Below are positions 29,937 to 40,618 of a stretch of 64,000 nucleotides of DNA, piece by piece. Position numbers and translations under genes: made by a program. This DNA comes from Providencia rettgeri. GTDB lineage: Bacteria > Pseudomonadota > Gammaproteobacteria > Enterobacterales > Enterobacteriaceae. The stretch covers positions 3,286,001 through 3,350,000 of the forward strand of contig NZ_CP059348.1 of the NCBI RefSeq assembly GCF_013702265.1, read 5' to 3'. How positions within the stretch are numbered: the first letter of the stretch is position 1; every line of letters begins with the position of its first letter. A model generated the notes under the pieces. The model did no database searches, was not told where the DNA came from, and saw only the letters and a program-made list of their open reading frames with translations.

Positions 29937-31469
29937 ATGAGCAGAACTCCATATGTAACCCAAAATGAGCATATCTTAGATGAAGATATCACCTTGATGA
30001 CCACAAGTGACCTTCAAGGGAATATTATTCACGCTAATGATTTTTTTGTGCAAGTCAGTGGGTATGACCTCGATGAATTAATGGGGCAACCACACAGTAT
30101 TATTCGTCATCCTGATATGCCTAAAGCCGCCTTTGCGGATATGTGGCGTACCTTAAAAATGGGAGAGCCTTGGACTGGGATCGTCAAAAATCGCCGTAAA
30201 AATGGCGACCATTACTGGGTTCGCGCTAATATCATCCCCATGCAGCGAAAAGGTGTCATCACCGGTTATATGTCCATTCGTCTACGCGCGACCCGAGAGG
30301 AAATCGCCGCGGTTGAGCCGCTGTATAAAGCTCTAGTCGAAAATCGTAGCAATCGCCGAATTTATAAGGGGATCGTGCTGCCAAAACGCCGTCGATTCTC
30401 ACTTTCAACCCTGTCTGTTCGCTGGCGTTGCCGTTTAATTTCCAGCAGCTTATTTGTTCTGTGGATGGCGATGGCGGGTTTATCGGGTCTATCCGGCAAT
30501 ACACTGCTACTGACCAGCTTATTCACCTTAATAACCCTGCTACTCGGTAATGTGATGTTAGAGCGTAGTTTTGCGAAGCCGCTCGAAAATATTATGTCCC
30601 AGGCATTAAGCGTAGCGCGAGGTAACCGTAATAGCATTGACCACATGAACCGCGTTGATGAAATAGGGCAGATCCTGCGATCCATTGGTCAACTAGGCTT
30701 AGTGTGCCGTTGGCTGATTAACGATGTCTCTGAGCAAGTGGATAACGTCCGTAAAGGCAGCCAATCGTTAGTGAGCGATTGTGGTGAACTCGATAGCCAT
30801 ACACAGCGTACCGTAGGCTATATGCAGCAAACCGCCGCTACCATGAATCAAATGGCGGTCTCCGTTAAGATGAATGCGGACAACACGCATAAAGCCGATG
30901 TGCTATCGAACGAAACCAGTGAAACGGCCGTTAATGGGGGAGCAATGATGGATGCGGTCGTCACCACTATGGATGAAATCGTCCATAGCACCAGTAAAAT
31001 TAACTCCATCACCGATGTGATTAAAGATATTGCATTCCAAACCAACATTTTGGCACTGAATGCTGCCGTGGAAGCCGCCAGAGCCGGTGAACAAGGCAAA
31101 GGCTTTGCGGTCGTAGCCAATGAAGTGCGTAGCTTAGCGAGCCGCAGTGCCAGTGCAGTCAACGATATTCGCGAACTTATCAATAACTGTGAAAAGAAAG
31201 TGAGCTCCGGTAAAGACCAAGTCTACGCGGCGGGGAACACAATGAAAGAGATTGTGGATCAAGTGCAAAACGTAACTCAGCTAATTACCCATATTAGCCA
31301 TGCTACAACGGAGCAAGCCTCTGGGATCTCTGATATCACACAAGCCGTCAGTGAACTGGAATCCATCACTCAACAAAGCAGCTTACTCGTTGAGCAGAGC
31401 ACCGAGACCGCAAATCACGTTAAAGATCGTTCCATTCGCTTAGAAGATGCAGTGACCGTTCTACATTAA
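29937..31469 (+). CDS. aer: Aerotaxis receptor Aer
   Basis: Redox-sensing chemoreceptor that signals cellular energy state to CheA/CheW. N-terminal PAS domain (about 10-118) keeps the residues known to matter for FAD binding in E. coli Aer at identical positions: Arg57, His58, Asp60, Trp70 and Asn85. A membrane anchor follows (about 165-207), then a HAMP-like linker and the methyl-accepting signalling domain with the hairpin tip IAFQTNILALNAAVEAARAG. The C-terminus (SIRLEDAVTVLH) ends exactly like E. coli Aer, without an NWETF-type CheR tether. 510 residues. It sits between plsY and tsaD, not near mug as in E. coli. Confidence 0.95.
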   Translation: MSRTPYVTQNEHILDEDITLMTTSDLQGNIIHANDFFVQVSGYDLDELMGQPHSIIRHPDMPKAAFADMWRTLKMGEPWTGIVKNRRKNGDHYWVRANIIPMQRKGVITGYMSIRLRATREEIAAVEPLYKALVENRSNRRIYKGIVLPKRRRFSLSTLSVRWRCRLISSSLFVLWMAMAGLSGLSGNTLLLTSLFTLITLLLGNVMLERSFAKPLENIMSQALSVARGNRNSIDHMNRVDEIGQILRSIGQLGLVCRWLINDVSEQVDNVRKGSQSLVSDCGELDSHTQRTVGYMQQTAATMNQMAVSVKMNADNTHKADVLSNETSETAVNGGAMMDAVVTTMDEIVHSTSKINSITDVIKDIAFQTNILALNAAVEAARAGEQGKGFAVVANEVRSLASRSASAVNDIRELINNCEKKVSSGKDQVYAAGNTMKEIVDQVQNVTQLITHISHATTEQASGISDITQAVSELESITQQSSLLVEQSTETANHVKDRSIRLEDAVTVLH

Positions 31470-31500
31470 TAATAACTTGCACTAAGCTCGTTTTACAATA

Positions 31501-31539
31501 AAACAGGGGGCTAGCGTATTACGTTAGCCCCCTGTTTTT
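31501..31539. terminator. Bidirectional terminator between aer and tsaD
   Basis: A 16 bp stem (AAACAGGGGGCTAGCG / CGTTAGCCCCCTGTTT, one G-U pair) with a 5 nt loop between the convergent genes. Confidence 0.9.
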
Positions 31540-31565
31540 ATTATGTTTTGAACATAACAGATTAA

Positions 31566-32597
31566 TTATTTAACAGCGCCTTCATCTAACGGTGGCAACT
31601 CTGCAAGCGGCCAGCGAGGACGAACGGTTACGCCTAAATCTGCATTTGCACCGCCTTTTAAGCGGATTAAGCCCGCGAGAGCAATCATTGCGCCATTGTC
31701 TGTACAAAATTCAGGACGTGCATAAAATGCTTCGCCGCCACGCTGCTTCAAAACGTCTTCCATTTTAGCGCGTAAAGTACGGTTAGCACTCACACCACCG
31801 GCCATCACCAAGCGTTTAAAGCCCGTTTGCTCAAGCGCGCGCTTACATTTAATCGCGAGCGTATCCACAACTGCATCTTCGAAAGCACGGGCGATATCAG
31901 CGCGAGTTTGAGGATCATCAGGGTTATCGCGGATCGTATTTGCCGCAAACGTCTTCAAGCCGGAAAAACTGAAATCCAGCCCCGGACGGTCAGTCATCGG
32001 GCGAGGGAAAACAAAACGCCCTGCAACGCCTTGCTGCGCCATGCGTGATAACACAGGCCCACCCGGATAGTCTAAACCGAGTAACTTCGCCGTTTTATCG
32101 AATGCTTCGCCTGCTGCATCATCGATGGATTCACCGAGAAGCTCATATTCACCAATGCCCGTCACGCTAATTAGCTGGGTATGACCACCAGACACTAACA
32201 GCGCCACAAACGGGAATTCAGGGCTTTTTTCTTCCAGCATCGGGGCGAGCAAATGCCCTTCCATGTGATGCACAGCAACCGCAGGTACATCCCACGCAAA
32301 CGCCAGCGCACGACCCACCGTCGCTCCCACCATCAATGCACCCACTAAACCGGGGCCTGCGGTGTACGCAACGGCATCGATATCTTCGCGGGTTAAATTG
32401 GCTTCTTTGAGTGCCGCTTGAATCAGCGGTACTGTTTTGCGGATATGATCACGAGAGGCTAATTCGGGTACGACACCACCGTAATCAGCATGAACTTTAA
32501 TTTGGCTGTATAACTGGTTCGCAAGTAGACCCAGTTTATCATCATAGATTGCGATTCCAGTTTCATCGCAAGATGTTTCGATACCTAAAACACGCAT
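31566..32597 (-). CDS. tsaD: tRNA N6-adenosine threonylcarbamoyltransferase TsaD
   Basis: Transfers the threonylcarbamoyl group to A37 of ANN-decoding tRNAs, together with TsaB and TsaE. ASKHA fold with [10 protein letters not shown] at 5-14, the iron/zinc ligands His111 and His115 in HHMEGH, the VSGGHTQL motif, and [10 protein letters not shown] plus [10 protein letters not shown] near the C-terminus. 343 residues. AAGGGT precedes the ATG. Divergent from rpsU, as in E. coli. Confidence 0.97.
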   Translation of the reverse strand: MRVLGIETSCDETGIAIYDDKLGLLANQLYSQIKVHADYGGVVPELASRDHIRKTVPLIQAALKEANLTREDIDAVAYTAGPGLVGALMVGATVGRALAFAWDVPAVAVHHMEGHLLAPMLEEKSPEFPFVALLVSGGHTQLISVTGIGEYELLGESIDDAAGEAFDKTAKLLGLDYPGGPVLSRMAQQGVAGRFVFPRPMTDRPGLDFSFSGLKTFAANTIRDNPDDPQTRADIARAFEDAVVDTLAIKCKRALEQTGFKRLVMAGGVSANRTLRAKMEDVLKQRGGEAFYARPEFCTDNGAMIALAGLIRLKGGANADLGVTVRPRWPLAELPPLDEGAVK

Positions 32598-33186
<589 letters not shown>

Positions 33187-33242
33187 TTGATTGCGATTTT
33201 AATCGCAACCAATACAGACAAGTAAGTAGTTAGCAGTTAAAG

Positions 33243-33270
33243 GCCGTGCTTTCCTAACGGAAGCGCGGCT
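33243..33270 (+). terminator. Attenuator hairpin between rpsU and dnaG
   Basis: An imperfect stem GCCGTGCTTTCC / GGAAGCGCGGC with a TAAC loop and a short T-containing tail. In E. coli a partial terminator at this place keeps primase output far below S21; the position fits that role. Confidence 0.65.
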
Positions 33271-33304
33271 TATTATCGTTCATCAACAGGCGAAAAAGAG
33301 GCTT

Positions 33305-35050
33305 ATGGCTGGACGAATTCCGCGTTCATTTATCAATGACTTACTCGCTCGAACCGATATCATTGATTTAGTCGATGCAAAAGTCCCGTTAAAAAAACAG
33401 GGTAAGAACCATCACGCTTGCTGTCCTTTTCATAACGAAAAAACACCATCATTTACTGTTAATGGTGAGAGACAGTTTTACTATTGTTTTGGTTGTGGTG
33501 CCCATGGTAACGCCATCGATTTTCTGATGAATTACGACAAATTAGATTTTGTCGAAGCCATAGAAGAGTTATCCGCATTACACGGTCTGGATGTTCCTTA
33601 CGAAAAAGGAACCGGAACCAGCCAAATTGAACTCCATCAGCGTCAAAATTTGTACCAATTGATGGAAAAAATAAATCAGTTTTACTGCGCTGCCTTAAAT
33701 CATCCATCGGCCAATAAAGCCAAAGATTATTTAAGCCAACGTGGTTTAAGTGCAGATATTATCTCGCATTTTTCGATTGGTTTTGCGCCCGCAGGCTGGG
33801 ACAACCTTCTCAAGAAATTTGCCGTGAACCCAGAAAGCCGTCAGCAACTTGATGAAGCGGGCATGCTGGTCACTAATGATAATGGTCGCGTTTATGATCG
33901 CTTTAGAGAGCGAGTCATGTTCCCGATTCGGGATCGTCGCGGTCGCGTAATTGCATTTGGTGGACGGGTGTTAGGCGATGCATTGCCAAAATATTTAAAC
34001 TCCCCAGAAACCGATATATTCCATAAAGGTCGCCAACTTTTTGGCCTTTATGAAGCCACGCAAAATAGTAGTGAGCTTGCAAAATTACTTGTTGTTGAAG
34101 GCTATATGGACGTTGTAGCACTCGCACAGTATGACATCCGCTATGCGGTTGCATCACTTGGCACCTCTACAACCTCTGAGCATATTCAATTGCTCTATCG
34201 CTCAACAGACACGGTAATTTGCTGTTATGACGGAGATAGAGCAGGAAGAGAAGCCGCTTGGCGCGCACTTGAAAACGCCCTTCCCTATCTAACCGATGGT
34301 CGCCAACTCCGTTTTATGTTTTTGCCTGATGGCGAAGACCCAGATTCATTGGTACGCAAAGAAGGAAAAGACGCCTTTGAGCAACGCATGGAAAATGCGC
34401 AAAGTCTTTCCACCTTTTTGTTTGACTCTTTAGTTCCCCAAGTGGACTTAAAAACCCAAGAGGGTCGAGCAAAAATTAGTAAACTTGCTATCCCATTGAT
34501 AAAACAGATTCCGGGTGAAACTCTGCGCCTCTATATGGCACAAGAGCTAGGAAATTTCATTGGTATACCGGATATTTCCCAAGTTCTTGCTATGATTGAT
34601 AGAGAGAGTACTGAGCCAGTTAACTATCAGGCACCCAAACTGAAACCAACAACAATGCGCATACTTATCGCGTTGTTGGTGCAAAATCCGAACTTTTCGG
34701 AGCTTGTTCCCTCACTAGAGGGAATTGCCCATATCCAAATGCCGGGGCTTTCTCTATTTCAGGAATTGGTTGAAGTTTGCCGTTCCACCCCCGGAATGAC
34801 CACTGGGCAGTTGCTAGAACGTTATCGCGATAATAATTTCGCGAAACAACTTGAAAAACTCGCAACATGGAACGATATAGAAATAGAGGAAATAGCGGAA
34901 AATACCTTTATAGATGCTCTAAATCATCTATTTAATAGCGCCCTCGATGAGCGTTTCGACTATCTGATAGCGAAAGAACGAACACAAAGGTTGACACCTG
35001 AAGAGCGCGAAGAAGTCCGTCTAATCACTCTTTCACGAGTGAAAACGTAA
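33305..35050 (+). CDS. dnaG: DNA primase DnaG
   Basis: Makes RNA primers for the replication fork. N-terminal CHC2 zinc finger with Cys40, His43, Cys61 and Cys64; RNA polymerase core with the EGYMDVVAL motif (catalytic Glu265) and YDGDRAGR (Asp309, Asp311) of the Toprim fold; C-terminal helicase-binding domain from about 430. Residue numbers of all these sites equal those of E. coli DnaG. 581 residues. Second gene of the rpsU-dnaG-rpoD operon. The spacer to rpoD (35051-35232) is rich in small palindromes, consistent with the RNA-processing site known there in E. coli. Confidence 0.98.
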   Translation: MAGRIPRSFINDLLARTDIIDLVDAKVPLKKQGKNHHACCPFHNEKTPSFTVNGERQFYYCFGCGAHGNAIDFLMNYDKLDFVEAIEELSALHGLDVPYEKGTGTSQIELHQRQNLYQLMEKINQFYCAALNHPSANKAKDYLSQRGLSADIISHFSIGFAPAGWDNLLKKFAVNPESRQQLDEAGMLVTNDNGRVYDRFRERVMFPIRDRRGRVIAFGGRVLGDALPKYLNSPETDIFHKGRQLFGLYEATQNSSELAKLLVVEGYMDVVALAQYDIRYAVASLGTSTTSEHIQLLYRSTDTVICCYDGDRAGREAAWRALENALPYLTDGRQLRFMFLPDGEDPDSLVRKEGKDAFEQRMENAQSLSTFLFDSLVPQVDLKTQEGRAKISKLAIPLIKQIPGETLRLYMAQELGNFIGIPDISQVLAMIDRESTEPVNYQAPKLKPTTMRILIALLVQNPNFSELVPSLEGIAHIQMPGLSLFQELVEVCRSTPGMTTGQLLERYRDNNFAKQLEKLATWNDIEIEEIAENTFIDALNHLFNSALDERFDYLIAKERTQRLTPEEREEVRLITLSRVKT

Positions 35051-35232
35051 AGCATCCAAAAAATAGTATACAGAACGGCTTAAGTGCCGCAAATAACAAG
35101 GCAAATGCCTGTAAATGCTACGAAATATAAAGGGCGTAGCGCGTAGTCAAATGTCCCTTTAAATGTTCTTGTTGGCCGTTAGTTTCGCCGACCGACACCA
35201 ATTTAAATACTCAGAAGTGTGGATACCGTCTT

Positions 35233-37083
35233 ATGGAGCAAAACCCGCAGTCACAGCTTAAGCTACTCGTCACCAAGGGTAAAGAGCAAGGTTATTTAAC
35301 CTATGCTGAGGTAAACGACCATCTGCCGGAAGATATCGTCGATTCGGATCAGATTGAAGATATCATCCAGATGATTAATGACATGGGCATCCAGGTCATG
35401 GAAGAAGCACCTGATGCCGATGATTTAATTTTGGCTGAAAATACTTCCGACACGGATGAAGATGCAGCTGAAGCTGCAGCTCAAGTATTGTCCAGTGTTG
35501 AAAGTGAAATCGGCCGTACCACTGACCCAGTACGCATGTATATGCGTGAAATGGGGACTGTCGAACTTCTTACCCGTGAAGGTGAGATCGACATCGCAAA
35601 ACGTATCGAAGATGGTATTAATCAGGTTCAGTGCTCTGTTGCTGAATATCCTGAGGCTATCACCTACTTACTTGAACAGTATGACCGCGTCGAAGCTGGC
35701 GAAAGCCGCTTATCTGACCTCATCACTGGGTTCGTTGACCCAAATGCGGAAGAAGATTTAGCCCCTACAGCAACCCACGTAGGTTCTGAACTTCCACAAG
35801 AAGAGTTAGATAAAGACGATGAAGACGAAGAAGATGAAGACGGCGATGACAGCGATAGCGATGACGATAACAGCATCGATCCTGAGTTAGCGCGTCAGAA
35901 ATTCTCTGACCTTCGTGAACAATATGAAAAAACTCGCACCCATATTAAACAATATGGTCGTAGCGATGCGAAAACTGCGGCTGCTATCGAGCAATTATCC
36001 GAAGTTTTCAAAGAGTTCCGTTTAGTACCTAAGCAGTTTGACTATCTGGTCAACAACATGCGTGAAATGATGGACCGCGTTCGTATGCAAGAACGTACCA
36101 TCATGAAACTGTGTGTTGAACAGTGCAAAATGCCTAAGAAGAACTTCATCACCTTATTCAGTGGCAATGAAACCAGCGAAACTTGGTTAACCGCAGCAAA
36201 AGCGATGAACAAGCCGTGGTCTGAAAAACTGCTGGAAGTGGAAGAAGAAGTTCTGCGTTGTCTGCAAAGACTGCGTCAAATCGAAGAAGAAACTGGCCTG
36301 ACAATCGAACAGGTTAAAGATATCAACCGTCGTATGTCTATCGGTGAAGCTAAGGCTCGTCGTGCGAAGAAAGAGATGGTTGAAGCAAACTTACGTCTGG
36401 TTATTTCTATCGCGAAGAAATATACCAACCGTGGTCTGCAGTTCCTTGATTTGATTCAAGAAGGTAACATCGGTCTGATGAAAGCGGTTGATAAGTTTGA
36501 ATACCGTCGTGGTTATAAGTTCTCAACTTATGCAACATGGTGGATCCGTCAGGCTATTACCCGTTCTATCGCTGACCAAGCACGTACAATCCGTATTCCG
36601 GTTCACATGATTGAGACTATCAACAAACTGAACCGTATCTCTCGTCAAATGCTGCAAGAGATGGGCCGTGAGCCATCGCCAGAAGAACTGGCAGAACGCA
36701 TGCTAATGCCGGAAGATAAAATCCGTAAAGTACTGAAGATTGCAAAAGAGCCAATCTCCATGGAAACGCCAATCGGTGATGATGAAGATTCACATTTAGG
36801 CGATTTCATTGAAGATACCACATTAGAGTTACCGTTAGATTCTGCAACGTCAGAAAGCTTACGTTCGGCAACTCATGAGGTTCTGGCTGGCTTAACCGCA
36901 CGTGAAGCGAAAGTCCTGCGTATGCGTTTCGGTATCGACATGAATACTGACCACACCTTAGAGGAAGTGGGTAAACAGTTTGATGTTACCCGTGAGCGTA
37001 TCCGTCAGATTGAAGCGAAAGCGCTGCGTAAATTACGTCACCCAAGCCGCTCAGAAGTTCTGCGCAGCTTCTTAGACGAATAA
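35233..37083 (+). CDS. rpoD: RNA polymerase sigma factor RpoD (sigma70)
   Basis: Primary sigma factor. Region 1.1 occupies about 1-80; region 1.2 starts near [11 protein letters not shown] (98-108); a strongly acidic non-conserved loop lies at 191-213; region 2 has [32 protein letters not shown]; region 3 and region 4 follow, the latter with [30 protein letters not shown]. 616 residues, three more than E. coli. A strong terminator follows within 30 bp. Confidence 0.98.
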   Translation: MEQNPQSQLKLLVTKGKEQGYLTYAEVNDHLPEDIVDSDQIEDIIQMINDMGIQVMEEAPDADDLILAENTSDTDEDAAEAAAQVLSSVESEIGRTTDPVRMYMREMGTVELLTREGEIDIAKRIEDGINQVQCSVAEYPEAITYLLEQYDRVEAGESRLSDLITGFVDPNAEEDLAPTATHVGSELPQEELDKDDEDEEDEDGDDSDSDDDNSIDPELARQKFSDLREQYEKTRTHIKQYGRSDAKTAAAIEQLSEVFKEFRLVPKQFDYLVNNMREMMDRVRMQERTIMKLCVEQCKMPKKNFITLFSGNETSETWLTAAKAMNKPWSEKLLEVEEEVLRCLQRLRQIEEETGLTIEQVKDINRRMSIGEAKARRAKKEMVEANLRLVISIAKKYTNRGLQFLDLIQEGNIGLMKAVDKFEYRRGYKFSTYATWWIRQAITRSIADQARTIRIPVHMIETINKLNRISRQMLQEMGREPSPEELAERMLMPEDKIRKVLKIAKEPISMETPIGDDEDSHLGDFIEDTTLELPLDSATSESLRSATHEVLAGLTAREAKVLRMRFGIDMNTDHTLEEVGKQFDVTRERIRQIEAKALRKLRHPSRSEVLRSFLDE

Positions 37084-37112
37084 GCCGTAAACGTCTTCAA
37101 GTCTACAAAATC

Positions 37113-37140
37113 AAACACCTGCTTCGGCAGGTGTTTTTTT
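37113..37140. terminator. Terminator of rpoD, shared with the convergent efflux gene
   Basis: AAACACCTGC / GCAGGTGTTT with a TTCG tetraloop and a run of seven T. The T run reaches into the stop codon of the convergent MFS gene at 37139, so the hairpin also caps that transcript. Confidence 0.93.
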
Positions 37141-38614
37141 ATCGGTCACTTACTCTCAATTTTTGCTGGCGTTTAAACATTAACGCTAATGAAAGCAAAA
37201 TGGCTAATGCTCCACCAAACATCGCTAAATTAAAACCCGAAACAAAGGCTGAGCGGGTTGCTTGCTCAATTATCGTCGACGAAAAAACCCCATGATGATT
37301 AACTAATTCGACAATCTGCTCAGTGGAAAGCTGAGTATTAATCTGTTGATTACTCAGGAGTAAATCAACGGCTCGATGAGTCATTAGCGTGCCCAGTAAG
37401 GCGATACCCAGAGTCATACCTGTTTGTCTCAATGCATTCATCACCGCAGATGCCATCCCTGAATAAGCTTTTTCTACACTCGACATCACCAATGCGCCTA
37501 TTGCCGGTGTTGCCATTCCCATGCCCGCCCCCAAAATAAATAACGTGGCCGCAATAGTGAAATAGTCGGTATCCGCATTCACTCGCGTCAATAACATGGA
37601 TGAGAGAGCTATCAGCAAGAAGCCAATAATCATAATGTTACGGACACTGTATCGCCCGGAAAGCCGGCCGAAACTGAATGAAAACAGTGCCATCGCGATA
37701 AATTCTGGCGCCATCCGTAAACCCGCTTCAAACGCCCCCCAACCTTGCCCTTTCTGTAAGAACAGCGCGATAAAAAACACATTACTGTAGGTGGCAAACC
37801 CGAGGGCAAATGACGCCATATTATATTGAAAAAAATCAGGGTTTTTCTTGAATAGATACAGCGGTAATAAAGGGCGTGGCACTTTCATTTCCACAGCAAC
37901 AAAACCTAATAATGCCACTGTGCCAAGCGCTAAGCTTCCCAAAGTCGATGGGTTATTCCAACCCAGATCCCCGGCTTCAATTAACCCATAGGTGATTCCC
38001 CCAAGAGCAACGATACTCAACAACTGGCCAACCGGATCCAACGCCGCTTTATCCGGATCAGCACTTTCCATAATCCCTAAGCCTCCCAGCACCAAAGTCA
38101 GCAAGCCAATCGGAATATTGATGATAAAGATGGTTGTCCAATCAAAGGTATCCACTAGAAAACCACCCAAAATCGGACCGATGATCAGTGATAACGCACT
38201 AACTGCCGACCAAATACCAATGACTTTAATTCGCTCAATGTCATTACTAAATGCCTGCGTAATAATGGATAACGCCCCTGGGATCAGCGCCGCGGCGGCA
38301 ATGCCTTGAACAGCTCTTCCAAATAGCAACCACTGAATATTTGAGGCTAACGCACAGATTAACGACCCTAACGTAAAAATTGTGATCCCAACCAGCCAAA
38401 CTTTCTTACGCCCATAACGATCGCTTAGCGGCCCGACGGAGAGGATCAATGCTGATAAGCACAACGCATATGCATCTATAACCCATTGTAACATTGATAG
38501 ATTCGTGGAAAGTTCTTGCCCTATTGCAGGGAGAGCGACATTCACAATGCTGATATCGAGCGTCGCCATAAACGTTCCCAAGCACACCGCGATAATCAAA
38601 AAAATTCGTTTCAT
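37139..38614 (-). CDS. DHA2-family MFS drug-efflux transporter
   Basis: 491-residue integral membrane protein with about 14 transmembrane helices, the EmrB/QacA (DHA2) layout of proton-driven drug exporters. Markers: TFMATLDISIVNVALP in helix 1 (motif D1-like), GPLSDRYGRKKVW (motif A), SALSLIIGPILGGFLVDTFDWTTIFIINIP (motif C, GPxxGG). The substrate is not determined; relatives export quaternary ammonium compounds, methyl viologen or bile salts. The promoter region contains a perfect 13 bp palindrome overlapping the -35 box, so a TetR-type repressor is expected, but no tetR gene is adjacent. Confidence 0.9.
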   Translation of the reverse strand: MKRIFLIIAVCLGTFMATLDISIVNVALPAIGQELSTNLSMLQWVIDAYALCLSALILSVGPLSDRYGRKKVWLVGITIFTLGSLICALASNIQWLLFGRAVQGIAAAALIPGALSIITQAFSNDIERIKVIGIWSAVSALSLIIGPILGGFLVDTFDWTTIFIINIPIGLLTLVLGGLGIMESADPDKAALDPVGQLLSIVALGGITYGLIEAGDLGWNNPSTLGSLALGTVALLGFVAVEMKVPRPLLPLYLFKKNPDFFQYNMASFALGFATYSNVFFIALFLQKGQGWGAFEAGLRMAPEFIAMALFSFSFGRLSGRYSVRNIMIIGFLLIALSSMLLTRVNADTDYFTIAATLFILGAGMGMATPAIGALVMSSVEKAYSGMASAVMNALRQTGMTLGIALLGTLMTHRAVDLLLSNQQINTQLSTEQIVELVNHHGVFSSTIIEQATRSAFVSGFNLAMFGGALAILLSLALMFKRQQKLRVSDR

Positions 38615-38644
38615 TCTCTTATTCCCATTATCTTTCTTTTCCGC

Positions 38645-38673
38645 ATGTTAGATCGAAACTGACCGACGGTCAA
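38645..38673 (-). promoter_or_regulatory. Promoter of the DHA2 efflux gene with an overlapping TetR-type operator
   Basis: On the minus strand TTGACC (38673-38668), a 17 bp spacer and TAACAT (38650-38645) form a sigma70-like promoter. The perfect palindrome TGACCGTCGGTCA occupies 38672-38660, covering the -35 hexamer and the upstream part of the spacer. This is the usual place and form for a TetR-family repressor site. Confidence 0.7.
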
Positions 38674-38732
38674 TCAATATTGAGAATAAAAATCATTTGT
38701 AATTAAAATGAGGGATTCTTTGTTAGCTAACC

Positions 38733-38758
38733 ATAAAAAAACGGTCTATTGACCGTTT
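38733..38758 (-). terminator. Terminator of the MFS / NTF2-like operon
   Basis: On the minus strand AAACGGTC, a 4 nt loop and GACCGTTT run into seven T, 38 bp after the stop of the small NTF2-like gene. Confidence 0.85.
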
Positions 38759-38795
38759 CATATTCCACTAAGTAACTATTCTTTCAAAACTTGGG

Positions 38796-39188
38796 TTATT
38801 TCACCGGTGTTTCATGCAGGTATTTCCAAGTGCACTTTTCATTTTCAACATGGATACACGCAGTTGAGATTCGTAACGACGAAATGCCTTCATTGGTCTG
38901 CAATTCTTGGTATTGTATCCAGCAATCACTCCCTACCTGCTGTATTGGCACTATATTCTGAATTGCGATAGTCAAATGAGGCTTTTTGCCAACAAGCTGA
39001 CTAAACAGCGCAGTGACATCGTTGTGGGTGATCCCCTGCCCTTGGATCGTGACCATTTTAAAATCAGGAGCAAAGCTATTCAGTAAAAGCGGTAAACTCT
39101 CCCCCTGATTGCGCCCTGTAAATACATCCTCAATGACCACATGTAAATCAATCACACTTTGTACTGCCAGCGACATTTTAGAGTCCAT
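38796..39188 (-). CDS. NTF2/SnoaL-like small protein of unknown function
   Basis: 130 residues; I do not recognise a named family member. An N-terminal helix (VQSVIDLHVVIEDVFTGRN), the LLNSFAPDFKMVTIQGQGIT stretch, and alternating strands ending in CTWKYLHETPVK look like the cone-shaped NTF2-like fold (SnoaL/DUF4440 type), which can be a binding protein or a small enzyme. There is no signal peptide. The ATG directly follows the TAA of the upstream MFS gene with no spacer, and AGGGGA lies inside the end of that gene, so the two are tightly coupled. An alternative start is Met5. Confidence 0.6.
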   Translation of the reverse strand: MDSKMSLAVQSVIDLHVVIEDVFTGRNQGESLPLLLNSFAPDFKMVTIQGQGITHNDVTALFSQLVGKKPHLTIAIQNIVPIQQVGSDCWIQYQELQTNEGISSLRISTACIHVENEKCTWKYLHETPVK

Positions 39189-40520
39189 TTATTTTCCCCT
39201 AATAACTGAAATTAACGATAGCAGCCCCAGAATAGCTGCAATGAAAAACGTATATTGATAACGAACTAACTCTGATGAAAATGAAATAAGGTTAAAGAGG
39301 GAAATTAATACCACCGTCCCCACACTAAAGGCCACCTGACGGTTAATATTCCACAGCACGCTACCTTGCAATAAATCCTTATCTTTAAAGTCTATTAATG
39401 CACTGATTTGCGCCGTATTCGCACTGATCCCACCGCCTGTTCCCATTAATAAATAAGCTATAATGAGCAACATTAATTGGCTTTGGTTATCGACCCAAAA
39501 CAGAGTCAAGATCCCAATGCTATGCACAACGATACCTGTAATAAATAGGCTTCGCTTACCCAGACGATGATAAAAATAGCCGCCAGTTACCATGGAAATC
39601 AGAGCACCCGCCGCATACACCAACATAAACATGCCCGTTTGTTGTGCATTAAATCCGATGTTATTTTGGAGATTAAATATGTTCAGTAAATTAACACCCG
39701 TAAAAATTCCCGGCACCGCGTAATAAACAATAAAACCATTACGTAAATTATAATTTTTGAGTAATTGCAGGTTTAAAATCGGTGCTCGGCATTTCTTTGC
39801 GTACTGTAAATAGACAATCAGCAAAGCGGCAGAAAGCGAAAAACTCAATAATCCGAGAGCTAAACTTTGATAATCATTATAAAGAGAGAATGACATCAAT
39901 AAGCTCAGTAAACTGAAACTGACTAACAGCAAACCAATAATATCAGGCTTTTCTCGTACCTGTTTTTCACTGGATTTTACCCAGCCCCAAGCCAACAGTG
40001 CCGCCAGCAATGAAAACGGAAGATTAGCAAAGAATACCCATCGCCAAGAAAGAGAATCGATAATCATGCCACCAATTGCCGGAGAAAATGCTGGGGCAAT
40101 TAAAGCAACCGTCATAATCATCGTCGATATCTTTTGGCGTTCTTGATTAGGAAATAGAGCAAATACTAAAGCCTGCCCAACAGGAATTAGTAATCCCCCT
40201 GCAATTCCCTGAATAAAGCGCCAGAAAATCAAACTATAAATAGAATCACTAAATCCACATAGCCCAACGGAAAGGGAAAATAGCAGCATCGAATAAGCCA
40301 GTAACTTACGCTCCCCCAAACGACCCGCTAACCACAGGCTAACTGGCATAATGAGCACAAGTCCTAAAATATAGGCATTCGCCACCCAAGAGACCATCGA
40401 CTGGCTCGCCGAAAATGCCGAAGCGATGTCTGGCAATGCAATGGCAGACATAAAAATATTAATACAATCAATGAAAAAGCCGAGAAGAAATACTGTAGCG
40501 ATTTGATAACGGTATGACAT
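39189..40520 (-). CDS. MFS transporter, drug/metabolite exporter type
   Basis: 443 residues with 12-14 transmembrane helices. Motif A-like LAGRLGERKLLAYSM, helix 1 GFFIDCINIFMSAIALPDI, motif C-like APAFSPAIGGMIIDSLSWRWVFFANLP. It is closest in layout to DHA-type multidrug and metabolite exporters; the substrate is unknown. The ATG at 40520 has an excellent GGAGG; the frame can be extended to a TTG at 40538. Co-transcribed with the NTF2-like gene and divergent from a LysR regulator, which probably controls it. Confidence 0.85.
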   Translation of the reverse strand: MSYRYQIATVFLLGFFIDCINIFMSAIALPDIASAFSASQSMVSWVANAYILGLVLIMPVSLWLAGRLGERKLLAYSMLLFSLSVGLCGFSDSIYSLIFWRFIQGIAGGLLIPVGQALVFALFPNQERQKISTMIMTVALIAPAFSPAIGGMIIDSLSWRWVFFANLPFSLLAALLAWGWVKSSEKQVREKPDIIGLLLVSFSLLSLLMSFSLYNDYQSLALGLLSFSLSAALLIVYLQYAKKCRAPILNLQLLKNYNLRNGFIVYYAVPGIFTGVNLLNIFNLQNNIGFNAQQTGMFMLVYAAGALISMVTGGYFYHRLGKRSLFITGIVVHSIGILTLFWVDNQSQLMLLIIAYLLMGTGGGISANTAQISALIDFKDKDLLQGSVLWNINRQVAFSVGTVVLISLFNLISFSSELVRYQYTFFIAAILGLLSLISVIRGK

Positions 40521-40585
40521 AGCTACCTCCGGTCGCAAAGAGTAGAGTGCAACCCTTCTCCTGTCGATGCAAAGGAAGTAAAATC

Positions 40586-40608
40586 ATTGTTTAACACAAC
40601 CAAACAAT
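40586..40608. promoter_or_regulatory. Candidate LysR operator between the MFS gene and lysR
   Basis: Inverted repeat ATTGTTT-N9-AAACAAT, containing the T-N11-A core of LysR-family boxes, in the 98 bp space between the divergent genes. Confidence 0.5.
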
Positions 40609-40618
40609 CGAGCGGATT

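Noticed and set aside
35051-35232. Small RNA gene between dnaG and rpoD
   Set aside because: Several short palindromes are present but no terminator or promoter; they fit the known processing region of the operon better.
35664-35876. Ser-rich open frame opposite rpoD
   Set aside because: Mirror of the acidic GAT/GAA-rich loop of sigma70; no independent support.
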